Assembly (NCBI GenBank): GCA_041648755.1
Contig: JBAZOJ010000118.1
Span: 1 to 10,915, forward strand
Length of the DNA stretch: 10,915 nucleotides
Direction: 5' to 3'
Source: JBAZOJ01 sp041648755
GTDB taxonomy: Bacteria > Planctomycetota > B143-G9
The translations under genes and the position numbers were made by a program. Shown here piece after piece: positions 5,869-10,915 of this stretch; within the stretch, counting starts at the first letter, position 1, and each line of letters starts with the position of its first letter. The notes beneath the pieces were generated by a model that was given only the letters and a program-made list of their open reading frames with translations, was not told the origin of the DNA and ran no database searches.

Positions 5869-7047
5869 GTGAAGAAGTCTCTGGTCGTTGTGCTTGCACT
5901 GATCATTGTCCCGATCGCCATCCTGTTCTTCTTGTGGAGGGCCGGGGTTTTCTCTGCCGCACCCCCTTCCCCGACACCGGCAACATCAAGCTCATTTGTC
6001 GCTCCCAAGGACCTTGTCGCGTCCATGGCCGCCGGAGTCGAGGCGATGAAGAAACTCCAGAAGCCGGACGGCGGATGGGGAACCCAGATCAACGAAGAAA
6101 GCGACCCGGCAATCACGTCAATTGTGCTGAAGGGCCTTGCACAAGCAGGGGTGAAGCCCGAGCAAGAGCCCTGGATGCAGAAGGGCATAGACAATCTTCT
6201 TTCGTTCCAGCATGCGGATGGCTCGATATTTGGCAAGTCATACCAAGTTTACGTGACAGCTATTGCGGTCTCGTTGTTCTGCAAACTCGACCCGCAACGC
6301 ACCAAGTACGGCCCCGTCATCGAAAAGGGCAAGAACTATCTTATGGGTGTCCAGTACCGCAAGGGCGATCCCCGCATGACTGACCCGGCATACGAAGGCG
6401 GAATTTCATACAGCGACGAGAACAAGCCACCGAATCTCAGCACCACGGAATTTGCGCTCCAGGCACTCTACGACGCTGGCGTTCCGAAGGATTCCGAGGC
6501 ATTCAAGCTGGCCGCCAAGTTCGTTTCCCGCTGCCAGAACCGCAGCGAATCGAACGACCTCCCCGGAAAGGTCCGCCTCCTCGACGACGGCGGCTTCTTC
6601 TACGCTCCCGGTGACTCGCGGGGCGAGAAGACAGACAACCCCGACGGCACTATGACTTTGCGCTCCTATGGGTCAATGACCTACGCCGGAATGCTCTCGC
6701 TGATGTACTGCCATCTGACCGCCGATGACCCTCGCATCAAGTCTGCAATCGAATGGGTATCCAAGAACTACAATTTCGAGGTCAACCCGGGAATGCCCCT
6801 GGAAATGCAGGGGTACTTCTATTACCTGAACGTAATGGCAAAGACCGTGGCGACCGGAAAACTGACACAGCTTCCGGACGGGAAGCCCATTATGGAGGAT
6901 CTGAAAACGATCATCATGAAGAGACAGTTGCCCGATGGCACATGGGTGAACAACAAGGAAGAGCGGTGGCTCGAAGGCAATCCGACCCTCTCTACCGCGT
7001 ATATGCTTGAGGCGCTTGGCCTCCTCAAGGAGACGGGCGCGAAGTAA
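5869..7047 (+). CDS. Membrane-anchored squalene-cyclase/prenyltransferase-repeat protein
   Basis: 392 residues starting at GTG 5869, with AGGAGG (5859-5864) 4 nt upstream. Residues 4-23 form one membrane segment after MKK, without a lipobox, followed by a Pro/Ser/Thr-rich linker (PPSPTPATSSS, about 33-43). The rest is an all-helical repeat domain outside the membrane. QW-type turns are visible at KLQKPDGGWG (D67, W70), FQHADGSIFG (D117), EGGISYSDE, DDGGFFYAPG and QLPDGTWVN near the C-terminus. This is the alpha-barrel of squalene-hopene cyclases and protein prenyltransferase beta subunits, here about one barrel long, where true hopene cyclases have two (over 600 residues). I find no DxDD, so catalysis of the class II cyclase kind is unlikely. 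It could bind a lipid or act as a scaffold. It is the last gene before the terminator at 7068-7095. Confidence 0.85.
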   Translation: MKKSLVVVLALIIVPIAILFFLWRAGVFSAAPPSPTPATSSSFVAPKDLVASMAAGVEAMKKLQKPDGGWGTQINEESDPAITSIVLKGLAQAGVKPEQEPWMQKGIDNLLSFQHADGSIFGKSYQVYVTAIAVSLFCKLDPQRTKYGPVIEKGKNYLMGVQYRKGDPRMTDPAYEGGISYSDENKPPNLSTTEFALQALYDAGVPKDSEAFKLAAKFVSRCQNRSESNDLPGKVRLLDDGGFFYAPGDSRGEKTDNPDGTMTLRSYGSMTYAGMLSLMYCHLTADDPRIKSAIEWVSKNYNFEVNPGMPLEMQGYFYYLNVMAKTVATGKLTQLPDGKPIMEDLKTIIMKRQLPDGTWVNNKEERWLEGNPTLSTAYMLEALGLLKETGAK

Positions 7048-7067
7048 AATCCTCGCCGACTTGAGAG

Positions 7068-7095
7068 AACGGCAGCCCCCGCGGGCTGCCGTTTT
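7068..7095 (+). terminator. Rho-independent terminator after the cyclase-like gene
   Basis: AACGGCAGCCC (7068-7078) and GGGCTGCCGTT (7083-7093) are perfect 11-bp inverted arms around the loop CCGC, and the right arm runs into TTTT, then CTTG. It begins 21 nt after the stop of the cyclase-like gene and closes the 1462-7047 transcript. The T-run is short, so termination may be incomplete, and it overlaps no downstream promoter element. Confidence 0.88.
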
Positions 7096-7096
7096 C

Positions 7097-7124
7097 TTGA
7101 CGTAATCGGTATAGGGCATATAGT
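7097..7124 (+). promoter_or_regulatory. Sigma70-type promoter for the lipid kinase-kdsA transcript
   Basis: TTGACG (7097-7102) and TATAGT (7119-7124) each match consensus at 5 of 6 positions, with 16-nt spacing, directly after the terminator. Transcription is predicted to start at about 7130-7133, at or within a few bases of the ATG of the next gene (7133), so the transcript would have almost no leader. Confidence 0.65.
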
Positions 7125-7132
7125 GTAAGCCG

Positions 7133-8041
7133 ATGCGAAGCGTTTTACTGCTGGTAAATCCCTATTCCGGACGCGGCCGAGGCAAAAGGCTGGCGCCGCA
7201 CCTTGCGGAATTGATCTCCAGCCTGGGCTTCGAGGTCGATCTGTATCTCGCCGAGCAACCGGGCACCATCGAGCAGAGGTCTGCCGAGGCAAAAGAGGGG
7301 CAGATCATTGCGGTAATGGGTGGCGACGGAACCGTCAATGCGGTTGTCCATGGCCTCAATTCGCGCAAAGTTCCCATCCTGGTTCTGCCTTTCGGCACGG
7401 CCAATGTCGTCGCAAAAGAGCTCAATCTGTCTCGCGATCCACTGAAAGCCGCTCTCACCCTGAAGAGCTACTCTATCGTTGACTGGGATATTGCCTGGTG
7501 CGGGGACAAACCGGTGGTCTTCAGCTTGAGTGCGGGATTCGACGCGTATGTTGTGCACCGCATGGCTGAAAGTCGAAACGGCGGCCACTGCTCGTTTGTC
7601 TCGTACATTGCCCCTTCAATGAAAACCATGTTCGGCTTTCGTCCTCACCCGATAGAAATATCGGTTGACGGCGAACCGCTTAGTGAGAAGAGCTATTACT
7701 TTCTGGCCATCAACTGCAAGAGGTACGCTGGCGATTTTCTGGTTGCCCCTCAGGCAAGTACGTGCGATGGGCGGTTCGATCTCATGACACTGGCATCATC
7801 TTCGCTTTGCGACCACATTCGCTACATCACTGTGGCGCTTTCCGGCAAGATGTCCAAAATGCGCGATGTCCGACTGGGTACTTTCGTGAACCTGCGCGCT
7901 GAGAGCCCCGGGAAAGTCCCGGTGCAGATAGACGGGGAAGCGGCAGGATTCCTCCCTGTCACAATCGAAACCCGTCCTTCTTCCTGCTGTTTCCTTGTCC
8001 CACGCTCCTGCGAGGCTGCTGATGATGCTGCCGCCTGTTGA
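7133..8041 (+). CDS. Diacylglycerol kinase-family lipid kinase (YegS/DgkB-like)
   Basis: 302 residues, the usual length for bacterial YegS/DgkB-type kinases, which phosphorylate diacylglycerol or related lipids at the inner membrane face with ATP. The N-terminus LLLVNPYSGRGRGKR (residues 4-18) is the family's opening nucleotide-binding strand and loop, GGDGTVN (63-69) is the defining motif, and LPFGTANVVAKEL (about 85-97) is the third conserved block. SLSAGFDAYVV near 126-136 and the later ISVDGEPL and VQIDGEAAGFLPVTIE segments belong to the beta-rich C-terminal domain. The start at ATG 7133 is fixed by homology to the family N-terminus; no ribosome binding site precedes it, and the promoter at 7097-7124 would start the mRNA almost at this codon. 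Lipid substrate is unknown. The last 20 nt overlap kdsA, which suggests linked translation and a shared role in envelope lipids. Confidence 0.92.
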   Translation: MRSVLLLVNPYSGRGRGKRLAPHLAELISSLGFEVDLYLAEQPGTIEQRSAEAKEGQIIAVMGGDGTVNAVVHGLNSRKVPILVLPFGTANVVAKELNLSRDPLKAALTLKSYSIVDWDIAWCGDKPVVFSLSAGFDAYVVHRMAESRNGGHCSFVSYIAPSMKTMFGFRPHPIEISVDGEPLSEKSYYFLAINCKRYAGDFLVAPQASTCDGRFDLMTLASSSLCDHIRYITVALSGKMSKMRDVRLGTFVNLRAESPGKVPVQIDGEAAGFLPVTIETRPSSCCFLVPRSCEAADDAAAC

Positions 8042-8852
8042 AATCTCCGGGGTGCCGGTCGGTGGAGACCGCCTCGTTCTGATCTCCGGACCTTGCGTGA
8101 TCGAGAGCAGGGAACTTTGCCTGAGCATTGCAGCCTCAGTTCGCAAAGTATGCGACCATCTTGGGGTCGGCTACATTTTCAAGGCGTCGTATGACAAGGC
8201 AAATCGCACTTCCGGGTCATCCTTCCGCGGCATGGGAATGGAAGAAGGCCTGAAAGTACTGGAGGAAGTGCGTCGGGAGATCGGCGTGCCTGTCCTCACC
8301 GACATTCACGAATGCTGGCAGGCAGGCCCTGTTGCGGAAGTCGCTGATGTCATACAGATCCCGGCGTTCCTGTGCAGGCAGACAGATCTTCTGATGGCCG
8401 CCGGGCAGACCGGCAAGGCGGTCAACGTAAAGAAGGGGCAGTTCCTGGCGCCGAAGGCCATGGAAAGCGCGGTTGCGAAGGTTCGCTCCACCGGGAACAC
8501 GCGTATCCTGCTGACTGAACGGGGATCGAGTTTTGGCTACGGCGATCTTGTTGTGGATGTGCGGTCCATACCGATAATGAGGTCCTTCGGTTGCCCCGTT
8601 GTAATCGACGGAACTCACAGCGTGCAAAAGCCCGCTGCCCTTGGAGACCGGTCCGGTGGCGACCGCGCAATGGTTCAGTATATTACCCGCGCAGCGCTGG
8701 CCTGCGGCGCGGACGCGATATTCCTTGAGGTACACCCTGACCCGGATCGAGCCCTGTCCGACGGCCCCAATTCCCTGCCCCTTGACGCGCTGCCAAGGCT
8801 GTTGCCCGAATTCGCAGAGCTATTTGCCCAGGCGAGAAGGATGTCAAGATAG
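8022..8852 (+). CDS. kdsA: 3-deoxy-8-phosphooctulonate synthase (KDO-8-P synthase), metal-dependent type
   Basis: Condenses phosphoenolpyruvate and arabinose 5-phosphate to KDO-8-phosphate, the precursor of the KDO in lipopolysaccharide inner core, in the cytoplasm. 276 residues, normal for the family. Recognised by LVLISGPCVIES (18-29), FKASYDKANRTS, VPVLTDIHE, IQIPAFLCRQTDLL, VNVKKGQFLAP, LTERGSSFGY and VIDGTHSVQKP. Residues C25, H199, E236 and D247 have the same spacing (174, 37, 11) as the metal ligands C11, H185, E222 and D233 that I recall for the Aquifex aeolicus enzyme, so this is the metal-dependent class; E. coli KdsA has Asn in place of the Cys. ATG 8022 is chosen because GAGG (8012-8015) lies 6 nt before it; ATG 8025 and TTG 7995 are alternatives. 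It overlaps the lipid kinase gene by 20 nt. Confidence 0.95.
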   Translation: MMLPPVEISGVPVGGDRLVLISGPCVIESRELCLSIAASVRKVCDHLGVGYIFKASYDKANRTSGSSFRGMGMEEGLKVLEEVRREIGVPVLTDIHECWQAGPVAEVADVIQIPAFLCRQTDLLMAAGQTGKAVNVKKGQFLAPKAMESAVAKVRSTGNTRILLTERGSSFGYGDLVVDVRSIPIMRSFGCPVVIDGTHSVQKPAALGDRSGGDRAMVQYITRAALACGADAIFLEVHPDPDRALSDGPNSLPLDALPRLLPEFAELFAQARRMSR

Positions 8853-8910
8853 CGAACCTCGCGATCCTTTGTGCAACTAACGGTCACTGATCAACCAACT
8901 GGAGGACCCG

Positions 8911-9930
8911 ATGCCAGACCTGTCTGCAGGCGAACTGAAAGCCATTGAATCGTTGCGGGAAGCCCGCAAGGATATCCTCACTGAAATCCACAAGACAATC
9001 GTGGGACAAGACGCCGTCATAGAAGAGATGATGATTTCGGTTTTCTGCCGCGGCCATTGCCTGATGGTCGGCGTTCCGGGACTGGCAAAAACCCTTATGG
9101 TCAGGACGCTTGGGCAGATCCTCGACCTGGAGTTCAAACGGATCCAGTTCACTCCGGATTTGATGCCGTCCGACATCACCGGAACGGAAATCCTGGACAT
9201 TGACCCGGAGACCTCGAAGCGGTCCTTCAAGTTCGTGCAAGGGCCGATTTTCTCGAACATCCTGCTCGCGGACGAAATCAACCGCACCCCGCCGAAGACC
9301 CAGGCAGCCCTGCTCGAGGCCATGCAGGAATACCGGGTCACCGTCGCCGGGCAGACCTATCATATCCCTGCCCCGTTCTTCGTGCTTGCCACGCAGAACC
9401 CGATCGAGCAGGAAGGCACCTACCCGCTGCCCGAGGCCCAACTGGACCGCTTTATGTTCAGCATTTTCGTGGACTACCCCTCCCGCCCGGAGGAGATCCA
9501 GATAGTCGAGTCCACGACAATCGAGCACGCTGGCAAACCCGAGAAGAGGCTTACGGCGCAGGACATTATCTCCATTCAACAGATTGTGCGCAGATTGCCC
9601 GTCTCGCGGCATGTCATTGCCTATGCGACCGACCTGGCACGCGCGACTCGCCCGAAAACAATCGAGGCCCCCAAGTTCATCAAGGACTGGATCAACTGGG
9701 GCGCGGGACCTCGTGCCGCCCAATATCTGATTCTCGGCGCCAAGGCACGGGCGATCTTTGACGGCCGCGTCAATGTCTCCTGCAACGATGTGCGCACATG
9801 CGCGGCGCCCGTGCTCCGGCACAGGATGTTCACGAACTTCAACGCCGACAGTGAGGGAATTTCCATCGAGGAAGTTATCAAGAAGCTGCTTGAGACTGTC
9901 AAGGAGCCGGACGAGAAGGAATACAAATAG
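8911..9930 (+). CDS. MoxR-family AAA+ ATPase
   Basis: 339 residues, standard for MoxR proteins, which act as chaperone-like ATPases that help mature or insert metal ions into partner proteins, often with vWA proteins. ATG 8911 follows TGGAGG (8900-8905) by 5 nt. Motifs in order: the N-terminal VGQD (31-34), Walker A GVPGLAKT (54-61, K60), the substrate loop FTPDLMPSDITGTEI, Walker B LLADEINR (D121, E122), sensor 1 ATQNP (N163) and the arginine-finger segment PLPEAQLDRFMF. The C-terminal lid domain (about 220-339) includes HVIAYATDLARATR and WGAGPRAAQYLI, typical of the family. The stop overlaps the GTG of the DUF58 gene by one base, so the two are almost certainly translated together. The 58-nt gap from kdsA holds no promoter or terminator I can support, so it may also share that transcript. 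Confidence 0.96.
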   Translation: MPDLSAGELKAIESLREARKDILTEIHKTIVGQDAVIEEMMISVFCRGHCLMVGVPGLAKTLMVRTLGQILDLEFKRIQFTPDLMPSDITGTEILDIDPETSKRSFKFVQGPIFSNILLADEINRTPPKTQAALLEAMQEYRVTVAGQTYHIPAPFFVLATQNPIEQEGTYPLPEAQLDRFMFSIFVDYPSRPEEIQIVESTTIEHAGKPEKRLTAQDIISIQQIVRRLPVSRHVIAYATDLARATRPKTIEAPKFIKDWINWGAGPRAAQYLILGAKARAIFDGRVNVSCNDVRTCAAPVLRHRMFTNFNADSEGISIEEVIKKLLETVKEPDEKEYK

Positions 9931-10865
9931 TGGCAGGAAGCACGGGACGAACGTCCTCCGCTAACATCCCGTCCAACAGGACGTCGAAATTCCTCGATCC
10001 CCTTGCGCTGGCGAGGCTCGCGAACATCAAGCTCATCGCGCAGTCTGTCGTGGAAGGCTTCATCTCCGGCTTGCACAGAAGCCCGTTCAAAGGGTTTTCT
10101 GTCGAGTTTGCCGAGTACCGCCAATATATGCCGGGCGACGACCTGAAACACTTCGACTGGAAGCTGTACGCAAGAACCGAGAAGGAGTACATCAAGCAGT
10201 ACCAGGAGGAAACCAACCTCCGGGTTCACATTCTGCTCGATTGCTCCGCCAGCATGGGGTTCAAGTCAACCGGGCTGTCGAAGATGGAATACGGTTCGTT
10301 CCTTGCCGCGAGCCTCGCGTATATGGCAATCCGCCAGCAGGACTCATGCGGACTGGTTGTCTTCGATGACCAGATGCGCACGAACATAGCGCCCCGGTCG
10401 AACCCGCAGCACCTCAAGGACATCCTCAAAGTGCTGGAGTCGGTCAAGACTACCGGCAAGACCAATATCGCGCAGACCCTGCACAAGATGGCCGAGAGCA
10501 TCGTAAAAAGAGGTCTGATAGTCATAATCTCCGACCTGTATGACGATCCGGAAGCGATAATGAAGGGCATCCACCATTTCCGCCACAAGAGGCACGAAGT
10601 ACTGCTGTTTCATCTGATGGATCCGGCAGAACTCGAATTCCCGTACGAAGATATGGTAGAATTGGTGGACCTTGAGACGGCAGAGAAGATGAACGTGAAC
10701 CCCGTTGCGGTGCGCGAGGAATACCTGAAGAAGATCGAGGGGTTCATCGGACGTTTCAAGAACGAGTGCTCCAAATCGGACGTACAGTACCTGCTCTTCA
10801 ACACGGAGATCCCCTTCGAGATAGCGCTCGCAAATTACCTTGCCAAACGCGCTCAACTTGGCTGA
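9930..10865 (+). CDS. DUF58 / von Willebrand factor A domain protein
   Basis: 311 residues, the constant partner of MoxR ATPases. The DUF58 signature is clear: GFSVEFAEYRQYMPGDDLKHFDWKLYART (about 52-80) followed by EKEYIKQYQEE. A vWA fold then begins with LLDCSASM, whose D104, S106 and S108 form the metal-ion-dependent adhesion site; TGKTNIAQ and IIISDLYDD supply the remaining metal-site threonine and aspartate. No membrane segment is evident, so it is likely cytoplasmic, unlike the longer DUF58 proteins with N-terminal helices. Start GTG 9930 overlaps the MoxR stop by one base (TAGTG), with AGAAGGA (9914-9920) 9 nt upstream. In many bacteria further vWA membrane proteins (BatA/BatB-like) follow, and such genes may lie beyond the right edge. 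The role is likely MoxR-dependent envelope maintenance or metalloprotein maturation. Confidence 0.95.
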   Translation: MAGSTGRTSSANIPSNRTSKFLDPLALARLANIKLIAQSVVEGFISGLHRSPFKGFSVEFAEYRQYMPGDDLKHFDWKLYARTEKEYIKQYQEETNLRVHILLDCSASMGFKSTGLSKMEYGSFLAASLAYMAIRQQDSCGLVVFDDQMRTNIAPRSNPQHLKDILKVLESVKTTGKTNIAQTLHKMAESIVKRGLIVIISDLYDDPEAIMKGIHHFRHKRHEVLLFHLMDPAELEFPYEDMVELVDLETAEKMNVNPVAVREEYLKKIEGFIGRFKNECSKSDVQYLLFNTEIPFEIALANYLAKRAQLG

Positions 10866-10915
10866 TGCAGCGAAAAGCTGAAGTCCCATACAATACTTCG
10901 ACTCTCAAGTGACCC
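10866..10915. other. Window end without a supportable gene
   Basis: ATG 10865, which overlaps the DUF58 stop, opens only 15 codons before TGA at 10910-10912. GTG 10909 could open another frame but has no ribosome binding site. No terminator-like hairpin is visible, so transcription probably continues to the right. Confidence 0.4.

Noticed and set aside
10865..10912. 15-codon frame overlapping the DUF58 stop
   Set aside because: Too short, with no ribosome binding site of its own and no recognisable leader-peptide feature such as a run of one amino acid.
1..10915. CRISPR array, tRNA, rRNA, insertion sequence or prophage
   Set aside because: No regularly spaced repeats, tRNA-like cloverleaf, transposase motif or terminal inverted repeats were seen in reading both strands; coding density leaves little room for them.

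Overview
The window looks like a piece of chromosome from a moderately GC-rich, Gram-negative bacterium. It encodes a KDO-8-phosphate synthase (kdsA), which implies lipopolysaccharide, and it is densely packed with housekeeping-type genes, many with strong AGGAGG-like ribosome binding sites and some with GTG or TTG starts. The mix (M50 protease, squalene-cyclase-like repeat protein, MoxR/DUF58 pair, metal-dependent KdsA) would suit a lineage outside the well-studied Proteobacteria, such as Planctomycetes or a related candidate phylum. I cannot name the organism from the sequence. I see no tRNA, rRNA, CRISPR array, insertion sequence or prophage gene.

Layout. (1) Positions 1-1315, minus strand: the first 438 codons of a large protein that continues beyond the left edge. 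It has about 290 N-terminal residues I do not recognise, then a P-loop-like NTPase core whose Walker A lysine is replaced by threonine. (2) Positions 1316-1461: a divergent intergenic region with a near-consensus leftward promoter carrying an operator-like palindrome in its spacer. (3) Positions 1462-7047, plus strand: a compact run of an ASCH-domain protein, an M50 site-2-type protease, an ABC exporter half-subunit that seems to lack a standard start codon, a ROK-family sugar kinase, a YacP-like NYN nuclease and a membrane-anchored squalene-cyclase-repeat protein. A clear intrinsic terminator closes the run. (4) Positions 7097-8852: a promoter, then a diacylglycerol-kinase-family lipid kinase that looks leaderless, overlapped by kdsA. 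(5) Positions 8911-10865: a MoxR AAA+ ATPase and its usual DUF58/vWA partner. The last 50 bases show no gene I can support.

How they may work together: ABC, ROK and NYN genes overlap and are probably translationally coupled, and the lipid kinase and kdsA overlap in the same way. Several products point to the cell envelope (M50 protease, ABC exporter, lipid kinase, KdsA, MoxR/DUF58), but no single pathway links them all. The observations most worth checking are the unusual P-loop protein with its divergent promoter, the probable ACG start of the ABC gene, its degenerate ATPase site with no partner nearby, the likely leaderless lipid-kinase mRNA, and the cyclase-like protein without a catalytic DxDD.
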